DNA of 63,191 nt, taken from assembly GCA_964455375.1 (NCBI GenBank), contig CAYVXE010000012.1, forward strand, positions 1-63,191. The letters run 5' to 3'. The notes beneath the pieces were generated by a model. That model had not been told where the DNA came from. It saw only the letters and a program-made list of their open reading frames with translations, and made no database searches. The position numbers and the translations under genes are program-made. Source of the DNA: CAYVXE01 sp964455375. GTDB lineage: Bacteria; Zhuqueibacterota; Zhuqueibacteria; Oceanimicrobiales; Oceanimicrobiaceae. Shown here in pieces: positions 34,802-43,236 of the stretch (positions within the stretch are counted from its first letter, which is position 1; each line of letters starts with the position of its first letter).

Positions 34802-35032
34802 TTAATTCAACCCTAAGAATTTTATCATTTCCCGATCCAAATAAGAGCTGTGTTCATCGTTCATGGGGTCCAACCGGTACTCGTTCATCAACATGAGCTG
34901 TTGACTAACCCAGGCGTTCCAACATTCAGCACAACTGTTTTCAAGAATTTTTTGTCCGAGGTCATTATTAAACGGAGAGGAGTCAAGGCTGTCTTTTTCT
35001 TCACCACACCGAGAACATTGAATTTTTGCCAT
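34802..35032 (-). CDS. YggX-like Fe(II)-trafficking protein with two CxxC motifs
   Basis: A 76-aa protein of the YggX/oxidative-damage-protection family: the C-terminal half MLMNEYRLDPMNDEHSSYLD matches the family block closely. Unlike E. coli YggX, which has one N-terminal Cys, it carries CSRCGEEKD (residues 6-14) and SCAECWNAW (about 33-41), so it probably binds zinc or iron through four cysteines. The variant occurs in other bacterial groups. It may protect Fe-S enzymes; the direct link with the aldehyde dehydrogenase is only positional. Confidence 0.85.
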   Translation of the reverse strand: MAKIQCSRCGEEKDSLDSSPFNNDLGQKILENSCAECWNAWVSQQLMLMNEYRLDPMNDEHSSYLDREMIKFLGLN

Positions 35033-35094
35033 CTACGCATCCTTTTTGTTTCATTTTACTAACATTCAGTTAAAAAATCAAGCAAAACACTAAA

Positions 35095-35132
35095 CGAATT
35101 TAGATAAATTCGTGTCTGTTTCATTTAGACAC
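35095..35132. repeat. Two adjacent small inverted repeats
   Basis: CGAATTT/AAATTCG (35095-35101 and 35106-35112) is a perfect 7-bp stem with a 4-nt loop. GTGTCT/AGACAC (35112-35117 and 35127-35132) adjoins it. They lie upstream of yggX (- strand) and could be an operator or the 5' end of a structured RNA. No T-run follows. Confidence 0.4.
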
Positions 35133-35260
35133 ACTGTCGCGAATTAAAACGTCATTTTTTACGATATATCACAATTAATTACAATACATAACAACTCGCA
35201 AATTAATTTAATTCCATTTAACTCAGTTAGTTAGCCAATTTACTTTCATCCCTATGTGAA

Positions 35261-35276
35261 ATGGCATAATAATTGT
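35261..35276 (+). promoter_or_regulatory. Possible -24/-12 (sigma-54-like) promoter
   Basis: TGGCATAATAATTGTA matches TGGCA and TTG of the sigma-54 consensus at the correct spacing, though the -12 GC is GT. A sigma-70 reading (TTTCAT, 17 bp, TAATAA) overlaps it. Either would drive the short unit ending at 35389. Confidence 0.3.
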
Positions 35277-35284
35277 ACAAGAAA

Positions 35285-35389
35285 AAAGGTAACTAACGGT
35301 AAGGACTCAATTTAAAACTAAATTTTCTCCATCCACCCCTCCTTTCTCAAAACAGCGGAACGAAACTTGTTTCCGCTGTTTTGTTTTTT
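35285..35389 (+). ncRNA. Candidate small RNA with CU-rich stretch and terminator
   Basis: No ORF of note lies between the promoter-like site and the terminator. The predicted transcript is about 100 nt, with a CU-rich stretch (TCCACCCCTCCTTTCTC, 35331-35347, roughly) just before a strong terminator hairpin (35348-35383). A CU-rich single strand before a terminator is typical of sRNAs that pair with Shine-Dalgarno sequences. It runs toward rluD on the opposite strand. Expression is not proven. Confidence 0.4.
35348..35389 (+). terminator. Strong + strand intrinsic terminator
   Basis: CAAAACAGCGGAA (35348-35360) pairs perfectly with TTCCGCTGTTTTG (35371-35383), followed by six T. On the - strand there is no comparable T-run, so it terminates + strand transcription although no + strand protein gene precedes it. 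Confidence 0.8.
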
Positions 35390-36372
35390 CAATCAGACGG
35401 TATTTTTTCTCTGTGCAGCCGCTCTAACAAATGTTGCATATCGTCAGGAAGGTTACTTTCAAAATGGAGGAATTCATTTTTTGTAGGATGTGTGAAGCCG
35501 AGTTTTTTTGCATGCAGCGCCTGACGCTGCATCATTTCCAGAAGTTCACTGGCGTAAAGCCGGTCTTTGGTGCTAAGCGAGCCAAGCTGTCGGTTTCTTC
35601 CGGCATAGACAGCATCGCCCATAACGGGATGCCCAACATAAGACAGGTGCACGCGTATTTGATGCGTTCTACCAGTCCCAAGACGCAAGCGCACCAACGA
35701 ATGCAAATGAAATGCTTCAATCGCTTCATAGTTAGTGATCGCCTCTTTACCAGTCAACTGCACAGACATTTTTTTTCGCTCTTTCGGACTTCTGGAGATA
35801 TATGTTTTAATTTGCCCGCTTCTTTTTTTAAATCGACCCCAGGCGATTGCATAATAAATACGTTCCGTTGTTTTAGCGCGGAATTGTTGTGAAAGGCAGT
35901 GATGTGCATGATCGTTTTTTGCAACAACCATCACCCCGGATGTATCTTTATCAAGGCGGTGGACAATACCCGGGCGCTGCCTGCCACCAATTGCCGAGAG
36001 ATCACCGCAATGGTGCAACAAGGCATTTACCAATGTTCCGGTATGATTCCCAAAGGCGGGGTGTACCACCATTCCGGCAGGTTTATTTAAAACAATCAGG
36101 TCATCATCTTCATACAAAATGTCAAGAGGAATTTTCTCAGGAGAGATATCAACCTTTACAGGTTTTGGCACAACGACAGTTATTTTTTCTCCTGGCGAAA
36201 TCAGATGGCTGGTTTTAACAGATTTTCCATCCACCTGAATCATTCCTTCCGAAATCAACCTTTGCAGCCTGGCACGAGACAAAGACCCTACTTGATGAAC
36301 CAAATATTTGTCCAGTCTGATTCGCTCATGATTTGGAGGGATAACGACTTCGAAATGGTGTTCCTCATGCAT
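35389..36372 (-). CDS. rluD: RluD-family rRNA pseudouridine synthase
   Basis: A 327-aa enzyme that isomerises uridines in 23S rRNA. Residues about 15-75 are an S4 RNA-binding domain (IRLDKYLVHQ). The catalytic domain has the RluA-type active-site block HRLDKDTSGVMVVAK (about 137-151) with the essential Asp, and GRTHQIRVHL. It follows lspA by 23 bases; the gene order lspA-rluD is common. It is the last gene of the eight-gene operon. The exact target position (rluD against rluC type) is inferred from the S4 domain and context. Confidence 0.92.
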   Translation of the reverse strand: MHEEHHFEVVIPPNHERIRLDKYLVHQVGSLSRARLQRLISEGMIQVDGKSVKTSHLISPGEKITVVVPKPVKVDISPEKIPLDILYEDDDLIVLNKPAGMVVHPAFGNHTGTLVNALLHHCGDLSAIGGRQRPGIVHRLDKDTSGVMVVAKNDHAHHCLSQQFRAKTTERIYYAIAWGRFKKRSGQIKTYISRSPKERKKMSVQLTGKEAITNYEAIEAFHLHSLVRLRLGTGRTHQIRVHLSYVGHPVMGDAVYAGRNRQLGSLSTKDRLYASELLEMMQRQALHAKKLGFTHPTKNEFLHFESNLPDDMQHLLERLHREKIPSD

Positions 36373-36395
36373 CAGGAGATGCCCTATTGTCTAAC

Positions 36396-36908
36396 TTATT
36401 TGGAGGTTTCAGTATAGGAATGCTCTTTGGGTTGAATTTGATTTTGGCTCTCTGATTTTTTCAAATTTTTATCAAAAAGCACTAGTGTAATTAAAATAAC
36501 CATGCCGATGGTTACGGCACTGTCGGCAATATTGAAAATCGGCCAATATACATTGTGAAACCCTATTTCGATAAAATCAATCACTTTTCCGTACACAAGA
36601 CGGTCGATGAGATTTCCTATGGCGCCCCCAAGAATCAGAGCCAACGCCACCCGTAAGGCTAATTTTTCTTTTCGTGACCTGAAGATATAGACAAAGATGA
36701 CGATGGTTGCAAAGGAGGCAAAAATGGTAAAAAAAAGCTGACCGTCAACTTTAATACCAAATGCCATGCCCGGGTTCTCAATATATGTCAGCCGAATGTA
36801 GTCGTCGATAATTTTGTACGGCTTATTATAAACAAAAAAATATTTAACGGAAAGTTTGGACACCTGGTCTACAAGGACAACAATGACGGAGAGTAATAAG
36901 ATCTTCAA
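36396..36908 (-). CDS. lspA: Lipoprotein signal peptidase II
   Basis: A 170-aa inner-membrane aspartic protease with four helices that removes the signal peptide of prolipoproteins. The catalytic Asp residues are in GNLIDRLVYGKVIDFIE (about 101-117) and in FNIADSAVTIG near 131-141. NPGMAFG is the third conserved segment. The C-terminal 20 residues are a polar extension. It lies in the ileS-dksA-lspA-rluD order known from many bacteria. Confidence 0.94.
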   Translation of the reverse strand: MKILLLSVIVVLVDQVSKLSVKYFFVYNKPYKIIDDYIRLTYIENPGMAFGIKVDGQLFFTIFASFATIVIFVYIFRSRKEKLALRVALALILGGAIGNLIDRLVYGKVIDFIEIGFHNVYWPIFNIADSAVTIGMVILITLVLFDKNLKKSESQNQIQPKEHSYTETSK

Positions 36909-36950
36909 TGATTTTATTCCATCAACAATGATACAACTTAGCCGGAAAAA

Positions 36951-37319
36951 TTATTTTCCGGCTTTTTCTTTACAGGGGACACATCTTGTTGCTGTTGGGA
37001 CAGCCTTCAACCGTTCCAGGGGAATCGGGTTGTTACAATCAGAACAAATGCCGTAAGTGCCATTCTCTATCCTCTCTAAAGCCTGATCGATGTGCGTAAG
37101 ATACTTTCCTTCCCGAGTAGCGAAAAAAAACGCCTTTTCACGTTCCATATTATCTGTACCCACATCTGCCATGTGAAATGAATACGCAGAATTCTCACCG
37201 GAAGCATCTTTTAAGGTTGAGGTGACTTCACTATCTTTTAGCTGCCCTAAACCTTTTAACAATTCCTGACGCTTTTCTAAAATAATCTTCTTAAATATTT
37301 CCAGTTCTTTTTTTTCCAT
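36951..37319 (-). CDS. DksA/TraR-family zinc-finger protein
   Basis: A 122-aa RNA-polymerase-binding regulator. The N-terminal 85 residues form a coiled coil with Asp/Glu-rich turns. The zinc finger CSDCNNPIPLERLKAVP ends with CVPC, giving the four-cysteine C4 site (about 93-117). The DksA tip acidic residues are not clearly recognisable. In E. coli DksA helps ppGpp control rRNA transcription; here a similar role is inferred only. It sits 94 bases after ileS. Confidence 0.85.
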   Translation of the reverse strand: MEKKELEIFKKIILEKRQELLKGLGQLKDSEVTSTLKDASGENSAYSFHMADVGTDNMEREKAFFFATREGKYLTHIDQALERIENGTYGICSDCNNPIPLERLKAVPTATRCVPCKEKAGK

Positions 37320-37413
37320 TCAAGACCTCCTAATCTTTCATAGAGACAAATCATCTACTACATTATAGTCAAAAAAACATTTGAAATCAACAACTCTTCA
37401 ATATAATAATTTC

Positions 37414-40400
37414 CTAGACTTTTTTAATACTTATGATTGCTTTAGAACCTTCAATAGTTAACTCTTCCACAACCGCCGTTTCTTTAAAATCGACAGAAAC
37501 TGATTCAGCTAAAGTCTCATTTTGAATATAATCCTTCCGTTCCGCTATTGCCTGCTGTAATTCATCATTTACTTTTGCATAAATCTCAATACGGTCTATT
37601 ACATCAAAACCGGCATTTTTGCGCATATTTTGTACACGATTTACAAACTCCCTGGCTAATCCTTCATTCTTAAGGTCAGGCGTAACATTTAAATCTAACG
37701 CCACCGTAAGCTGATTTTCAGTGTGCACAGCCAATCCTTCCGCACTTTCGGAAACAACCTCAACGTCGCTTAACTCCACATCGACCTTTTTTCCCTGAAC
37801 CTCTATTTCCAGATGTCCCTGTTGCTCCAATTGCGTGACCTTTTCATCCGGAAGTTCTTTAAGGCACGACGCCACCGCGTTGACAGTCTTCCCGAATTTT
37901 GGACCCAATTGCTTAAAGTTTGGTTTCGCATGCTTAGCAATAAGCTCGGAGGCATCTTTAACAAACTCAATTTGTTTTACATTTAATTCTTCAAGCACGA
38001 GATGCCCCATCGGCTGCATGCGAGCCTTTATTGCATCATCCTTCGCAACTACGAGAATTCTTCTCAATGGTTGCCGGACTTTGATGCCCGACTCGTTTCT
38101 AAGCAGCCGCCCCGCATTCACCACACGTCTAACCAAATCCATCTGCTCCTCAAGCTCAGCATCACGGTATTTGTGTTGCGCCTCCGATAAATTTGGAAAA
38201 GAATCCAGGTGCACACTTTCGCGTCCATTTCCTGGAGCAGTAAGGTTCAAATATAATTCCTCGGAAATAAACGGCACATACGGTGCAATGAGTTTCGACA
38301 AGGTTAGCAAAACTTCGTACAACGTCTCGAAAGCAGCAAGCTTATCCTGCCCAAAATCGGATTTCCAAAAACGCCGGCGGCATCTTCTCACATACCAGTT
38401 CGACAAATCATCGATCACAAACTCAGAAATCGCCCGTGCTGATTTCGTGAGATCATACCTCGTCACAAGTTGTTCGACTTTTTCCACAAGTGTATTCAGA
38501 GAGCTAATCAACCAGCGGTCAATCTGAGCACGATCTTCGACTTTAACAGATGCTTTTTTATAGGTAAAATTATCTATATTTGTATAAATTGCAAAGAATG
38601 AGTACACGTTTACCAGGGTTCCCATAAATTTTCTCAGCACCTCGCGAACGCCTTCTGTGTCAAACCGGGTGGGCACCCACGGTGGGCTGACGGTCAGGAG
38701 GTACCATCGCAAAGCGTCTGCGCCAAATTCATTCAGAATGGTATTGGGCGCAACCGTATTCCCTTTTGATTTGGACATTTTACGACCTTCCTTGTCGAGA
38801 ATCAAATCGTTGGAAATACAAACTTTGTAGCAGGCTTTATCGAACAACATCGTTGAAATAGCCAGGAGCGAGTAAAACCACCCGCGGGTCTGGTCGATCC
38901 CCTCTGAAATAAAATCTGCCGGAAAATTGCGTTCAAATTTGTCTTTGTTCTCAAATGGATAATGCCACTGTGACACCGGCATACTCCCGGAGTCAAACCA
39001 CACATCGATGACTTCCGGATAGCGAGTCATTTTCGCCGAACATTTCTCACATGTCAATTCCACTTCGTCGATAAAGGGCTTGTGCAGGTCGTCAATTTTA
39101 TCTCTACCGGAACGCCGCAACAGCTCTTCAACACTCCCGATGCAGGTATGTTCACCGCAATTTTCACATTTCCAGATGGGCAACGGCGTGCCCCAGTAAC
39201 GGTCACGCGAAAGCGACCAATCGACATTATTTTCCAGCCACTCTCCAAACCTGCCCGACCCAACTTCTTTCGGGTACCAGTCGATGGCATTGTTATGATG
39301 AATGAGCCGGTCTTTCACCGCAGTGGTTCGAATAAACCAGGAGCGTTTGGCAAAATAAAGCAGCGGCGAGCTGCAGCGCCAGCAGTGCGGATAACTATGT
39401 AAATGCTTTTCCTCTTTATAAAGTCTGCCTGCTTTTTCTAAATCAGAAATAATTTGCCGGTCGGCGTCTTTTACAAATTGTGATTTATAGGGTGTCACCT
39501 CTTCCGTAAACTGACCGCTTTTATCAACCGGCTGTAAAACGGGCAAATCATTTTTCTGGCCGATTTTAAAATCGTCTTCACCGAAGGCCGGAGCGATATG
39601 CACAATTCCGGAACCATCTTCTGTGGACACAAAATCGCCCTCTACTGTGTAATACATCTTTTTCTCTGCCGAACAAAAGGTAAACAACGGGGTGTAATTT
39701 TTCCCGGCGAGGGCTTTCCCTGAATACTCGGCAACAATCTCATAGTCATTTTTAAGGACAGGCAATCTGGCTTCCGCTAAAATCAGATATTCCTCATCCG
39801 TCTTAACTTTCACATATTTTATCTTTGGATGCAAAGCCAGAGCGACATTCGAGATCAACGTCCATGGCGTGGTTGTCCACACGAGAAAAAATGTGTTTTC
39901 TTCGTCCTTCAGTTTCATTTTCACATAAACAGACGGATCTTCTACGTCCTGATATCCCTGTGAAACTTCATGACTGGACAACGGCGTTTCGCATCTGGGG
40001 CAATATGGGGTTATTTTGTGACCACGGTAAAGCAAGTCTTTTTTCCAAAACTCACTCAGAATCCACCAGACGGATTCGATGTATTCGTTTTTGTAGGTAA
40101 TGTAGGGATCATCCAAATCCATCCAGAAGCCAATTCGTTCGGTAAGTTCGTCCCACTCATTTTTATATTTCCAGACACTTTCGCGGCACATTTTGTTAAA
40201 CTTGTCGATACCGAATTTTTCGATCTCTTCTTTCTCTGTGATACCAAGTTGTTTTTCTACCTCGATCTCCACCGGGAGCCCATGTGTATCCCAACCAGCC
40301 TTGCGTTCAACCCGGTAGCCTTGCATGGTTTTCAAACGACAGACAAAATCCTTAATGGTCCTTGAGATAACATGGTGAATACCAGGACGACCATTGGCTG

Positions 40401-40545
40401 TGGGTGGTCCTTCATAAAAAATGAACGGCTTGTCCGCATCCCGGCTTTCAATGCTTTTTTCAAAAATATTTTCTTTTTTCCAGTAATCAAGAATTTCCTT
40501 TTCTAATGCCGGAAACTTGATTTGTGATGATAATTCCTTGTACAT
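37414..40545 (-). CDS. ileS: Isoleucyl-tRNA synthetase, long (IleS2-like) type
   Basis: Charges tRNA-Ile and edits valine. The class I signatures are GPPTANGRPGIHHV (HIGH-type, about 46-59) and KMSKSKGNT (near 595). The editing domain and a long C-terminal extension are present, for 1043 aa in total. It ends without the C-terminal zinc-finger cysteines of the IleS1 group, and its overall form fits the eukaryote-like IleS2 group, whose known members resist mupirocin. I use ATG 40545; a TTG at 40560 would add five residues. It starts 29 bases after punA. Confidence 0.94.
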   Translation of the reverse strand: MYKELSSQIKFPALEKEILDYWKKENIFEKSIESRDADKPFIFYEGPPTANGRPGIHHVISRTIKDFVCRLKTMQGYRVERKAGWDTHGLPVEIEVEKQLGITEKEEIEKFGIDKFNKMCRESVWKYKNEWDELTERIGFWMDLDDPYITYKNEYIESVWWILSEFWKKDLLYRGHKITPYCPRCETPLSSHEVSQGYQDVEDPSVYVKMKLKDEENTFFLVWTTTPWTLISNVALALHPKIKYVKVKTDEEYLILAEARLPVLKNDYEIVAEYSGKALAGKNYTPLFTFCSAEKKMYYTVEGDFVSTEDGSGIVHIAPAFGEDDFKIGQKNDLPVLQPVDKSGQFTEEVTPYKSQFVKDADRQIISDLEKAGRLYKEEKHLHSYPHCWRCSSPLLYFAKRSWFIRTTAVKDRLIHHNNAIDWYPKEVGSGRFGEWLENNVDWSLSRDRYWGTPLPIWKCENCGEHTCIGSVEELLRRSGRDKIDDLHKPFIDEVELTCEKCSAKMTRYPEVIDVWFDSGSMPVSQWHYPFENKDKFERNFPADFISEGIDQTRGWFYSLLAISTMLFDKACYKVCISNDLILDKEGRKMSKSKGNTVAPNTILNEFGADALRWYLLTVSPPWVPTRFDTEGVREVLRKFMGTLVNVYSFFAIYTNIDNFTYKKASVKVEDRAQIDRWLISSLNTLVEKVEQLVTRYDLTKSARAISEFVIDDLSNWYVRRCRRRFWKSDFGQDKLAAFETLYEVLLTLSKLIAPYVPFISEELYLNLTAPGNGRESVHLDSFPNLSEAQHKYRDAELEEQMDLVRRVVNAGRLLRNESGIKVRQPLRRILVVAKDDAIKARMQPMGHLVLEELNVKQIEFVKDASELIAKHAKPNFKQLGPKFGKTVNAVASCLKELPDEKVTQLEQQGHLEIEVQGKKVDVELSDVEVVSESAEGLAVHTENQLTVALDLNVTPDLKNEGLAREFVNRVQNMRKNAGFDVIDRIEIYAKVNDELQQAIAERKDYIQNETLAESVSVDFKETAVVEELTIEGSKAIISIKKV

Positions 40546-40574
40546 TCCTGATCCGTTCAATAAAAATAATTCAA

Positions 40575-41396
40575 CTACATTCGTTCCACAACACGTTTCA
40601 TAAGCAGGGTCAGCTTGGGCTCAGCTTCGCTTGCCACTTTCAATATTTTTTGAATGTTAACCGCTTCCAGAGCATCGGGAAAGCAGGCATCGGTAACAAC
40701 TGAGAGGCCGAGTACTTTCATGGAACTGTGCACCGCCACAATCACTTCCGGAATCGTGGACATGCCCACAACATCGGCGCCGATAGCTCGCAAAAAGCGA
40801 TACTCGGCACGCGTTTCCAAACAGGGACCGCTCACCGCTACATAAACCCCTTTCTGAACTTTGATCTTCTCTTCAAGTGCAATTCTCTCAGCTAATTCAA
40901 TCAATTCCAGAGTGTACGGTTCTGACATATCCGGAAACCGAGGCCCCAGGGTCTCATCATTGATGCCAATGAGCGGATTGTCGCCAAAGAGATTGATATG
41001 ATCAGATATGATCATAATATCTCCGGGCGTGTAAACCGGATTCATTCCGCCACAGGCATTTGACACTAATAACGCATGCGCCCCCAGCGCTTTCATAATG
41101 CGCACCGGAAAGGTGATTTGCTGCATGGAGTAGCCTTCATAGTAATGAAAACGCCCTTGCATCGCCATCACATTTTTATTGCCAATTTTACCAAAAATCA
41201 ATTTCCCGGCATGGCTTTCAACGGTAGAAACCGGAAAATTCGGAATGCTTTCATAAGAAATCACGCTCTCCTGATCAATGTCATTGGCAAGGGCACCAAG
41301 ACCCGTTCCCAAGATAATGCCTACCTCAGGAATGAGATCGGTTTTGCTTCTAATGAACGCCGACGTTTCAGATATTTGTGCTTGTAAATTTTTCAT
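40575..41396 (-). CDS. punA: Purine-nucleoside phosphorylase
   Basis: A 273-aa trimeric-type (NP-I family) phosphorylase that splits inosine and guanosine with phosphate. It has the phosphate-binding GIILGTGLG (about 26-34), QGRFHYYEGY, SNACGGMNP and the purine-site block VYVAVSGPCLETRAEYR (about 180-196) followed by VGMSTIPEV. GGAG five bases before ATG 41396 supports that start; an ATG at 41420 is the longer alternative. Confidence 0.93.
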   Translation of the reverse strand: MKNLQAQISETSAFIRSKTDLIPEVGIILGTGLGALANDIDQESVISYESIPNFPVSTVESHAGKLIFGKIGNKNVMAMQGRFHYYEGYSMQQITFPVRIMKALGAHALLVSNACGGMNPVYTPGDIMIISDHINLFGDNPLIGINDETLGPRFPDMSEPYTLELIELAERIALEEKIKVQKGVYVAVSGPCLETRAEYRFLRAIGADVVGMSTIPEVIVAVHSSMKVLGLSVVTDACFPDALEAVNIQKILKVASEAEPKLTLLMKRVVERM

Positions 41397-41421
41397 CAGT
41401 TCTCCGACTTTTCGCGTCATT

Positions 41422-42132
41422 TCAGGTAATCAACTGATCAGATATTTTCGATGGCTGATCTTTGTCTTCTTCCGGAGTGGTTTCCTCCACATTCGCCCTA
41501 TTCAGCTTGCCCCATTGTTCCTGGTCAGGCCGGTCTCCGTCCGCTTCTTCGGTAGCAGGGACTTCTGTAATGGCTTCATCCGGATAAATATCTTCGACAC
41601 CTTCAAACTCAAGGTTCTTTTGCACGGGCTTCTTCTCCGACATCATTCTTGAGCGTGGCCGTCCGGCTGTTTCAAACCCTAAATCATCCAATTCGAGAAC
41701 CTCCATCAATTCCATTTGCGACTCCAGTAAATGACGCAGCCGTCGGGCGAAAGAATCTTTCTGCGCCTTCACAATGATGAGCTCATTTTTCATTTCCGCC
41801 AGTTTTAACTTCACATCTTCCTGAATCTTCTCAGCTTTCAGCTCAGCCTCTCTGATAATCATTTCAGCTTCACGGTTAGAATTTTCCCGTGATTGGGCGA
41901 CATTTTGTTGTGCATTAACAAGCGTTTCCTGAAGCGTTTTTTCCACACTCTGATAGTCCTTCAATTGAATTTTCAATTTCAGCAAATCATCAGACAAGTC
42001 CTTCTTTTCCCGAATCATGCTTTCAACAACATCGGCGACCATTTCAAGAAATACATCCACTTCCACGGGATCATACCCACGTAAGGTTTTCTTGAATTCC
42101 TGTTTTTTTATATCTAATGGTGTGAGTTTCAA
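41422..42132 (-). CDS. divIVA: DivIVA-domain protein with UUG start
   Basis: A 236-aa cytoplasmic coiled-coil protein of the DivIVA/GpsB type, which in Gram-positives binds curved membrane at poles and septa. The N-terminal LTPLDIKKQEFKKTLRGYD and VDVFLE are the lipid-binding and first coil segments. A long coiled coil runs from about 35 to 150; the last 80 residues are acidic and disordered. The best start is TTG 42132 with GGGAGG seven bases upstream. The order yggS-yggT-divIVA matches the division cluster of Firmicutes (ylmE-ylmG-divIVA), though DivIVA is less usual in a Gram-negative lineage. Confidence 0.88.
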   Translation of the reverse strand: MKLTPLDIKKQEFKKTLRGYDPVEVDVFLEMVADVVESMIREKKDLSDDLLKLKIQLKDYQSVEKTLQETLVNAQQNVAQSRENSNREAEMIIREAELKAEKIQEDVKLKLAEMKNELIIVKAQKDSFARRLRHLLESQMELMEVLELDDLGFETAGRPRSRMMSEKKPVQKNLEFEGVEDIYPDEAITEVPATEEADGDRPDQEQWGKLNRANVEETTPEEDKDQPSKISDQLIT

Positions 42133-42172
42133 ATTAACACCTCCCAATGAAGTTATTTTTCCACCAATTTAA

Positions 42173-42406
42173 TTATCTGAAAAGATTCCTCAGGATATAT
42201 AAACCAAGAATAAGGACCACGGGAGAAAAATCAAGACCGCCGAAATCAGGAACGACTGAGCGGATTTTCGCCAAAACAGGCTCAGTACTTTTATACACAA
42301 TTTCCGTAAATTGATTCGAACGCTCATATCCTATCCACGATAGAATAACCCGAACAATAATCACCAGAATATACAAATTAATGATACCAACTACCAGATT
42401 TGCCAT
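42173..42406 (-). CDS. yggT: YggT-family membrane protein
   Basis: A 77-aa inner-membrane protein with two helices (about 5-22 and 55-75) of the YGGT family. LYILVIIVRVILSWIG and FSPVVLILGLYILRNLF are the typical segments. Members occur next to yggS and have links to cell division and osmotic shock, with no defined mechanism. It lies 23 bases after yggS. Confidence 0.9.
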   Translation of the reverse strand: MANLVVGIINLYILVIIVRVILSWIGYERSNQFTEIVYKSTEPVLAKIRSVVPDFGGLDFSPVVLILGLYILRNLFR

Positions 42407-42429
42407 AATTTACTCCCTTTTTATCTGAA

Positions 42430-43122
42430 CTATACGCTTGGCCTATCGCCGAAAATCAATCTACCTACCCGGATCATCGTCGCTCCTTCTTCGATTGCCA
42501 ATTCAAAATCATTGGTCATACCCATTGAAAGTTCTGTAAAGAAATTTTTGCCAACCGAAGACCGATTCACTTGATCTCTTAGTTTCCGTAATAATGCAAA
42601 ACAAGCCCGCACCACATTGGCGTCAGAAGAGAAAGCGCCGATGGTCATGAAACCCTTTACATGTAAATGCTCGAGCTTCAATATTTCCCCCACAGCATCG
42701 ACGACCTCGTCAGGAGAGAATCCAAATTTAGATGTTTCGCCGGATGTGTTCACCTGAATTAAAATATCCACGTCACGGTCCTGCTTCCGGGCTTGCAACT
42801 GAATTTCCTCTGCGAGATGCAAACTGTCCACAGATTGAATCATATCTGCAAACTGAAGCGCACGTTTCACCTTATTGGTTTGCAAATGCCCGATGATATG
42901 CCAACGAACACGGTTTTGAATTTCATGATATTTTTGCCATGCCTCCTGCACCCGATTCTCACCAACAATCGTAATCCCTGCGTCTATGGCTTCCACGACC
43001 CGTTGCGAGGGAACATACTTCGAAACAGCAACCAACTCCACTTCTTGCGGATTGCGGTTGACTTTCAGGCAAGCCGAGGCAATTCTTTCCCGTACTTCTT
43101 TTATGTTTTCTGCGATCGACAT
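42430..43122 (-). CDS. yggS: YggS/YlmE-type pyridoxal-phosphate homeostasis protein
   Basis: A 230-aa single-domain TIM-barrel of the alanine-racemase type that binds PLP. The PLP lysine is in LVAVSKYV (about 29-36). GENRVQEAWQKY and WHIIGHLQTNK are the next conserved blocks, and SMGMTNDFELAIEEGATMIRVG holds the phosphate-binding end. It controls B6 balance rather than having a known reaction. It is the first gene of the operon and starts about 13 bases after the predicted transcription start. Confidence 0.93.
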   Translation of the reverse strand: MSIAENIKEVRERIASACLKVNRNPQEVELVAVSKYVPSQRVVEAIDAGITIVGENRVQEAWQKYHEIQNRVRWHIIGHLQTNKVKRALQFADMIQSVDSLHLAEEIQLQARKQDRDVDILIQVNTSGETSKFGFSPDEVVDAVGEILKLEHLHVKGFMTIGAFSSDANVVRACFALLRKLRDQVNRSSVGKNFFTELSMGMTNDFELAIEEGATMIRVGRLIFGDRPSV

Positions 43123-43141
43123 TTATCTAACAAAAGTAATA

Positions 43142-43170
43142 AATATACAACCGCTGTCCGTAAAAATCAA
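43142..43170 (-). promoter_or_regulatory. Promoter of the yggS-rluD operon
   Basis: On the - strand, TTGATT (43170-43165), a 17-bp spacer and TATATT (43147-43142). It lies 20 bases before the yggS ATG and separates the housekeeping operon from the surface-protein gene. Confidence 0.6.
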
Positions 43171-43236
43171 GAGAAATTGAACTTCAGGCGGGTTTGACAA
43201 ATATAGCCCAGCACGACAAACAAAGTTGTAGCGTCA

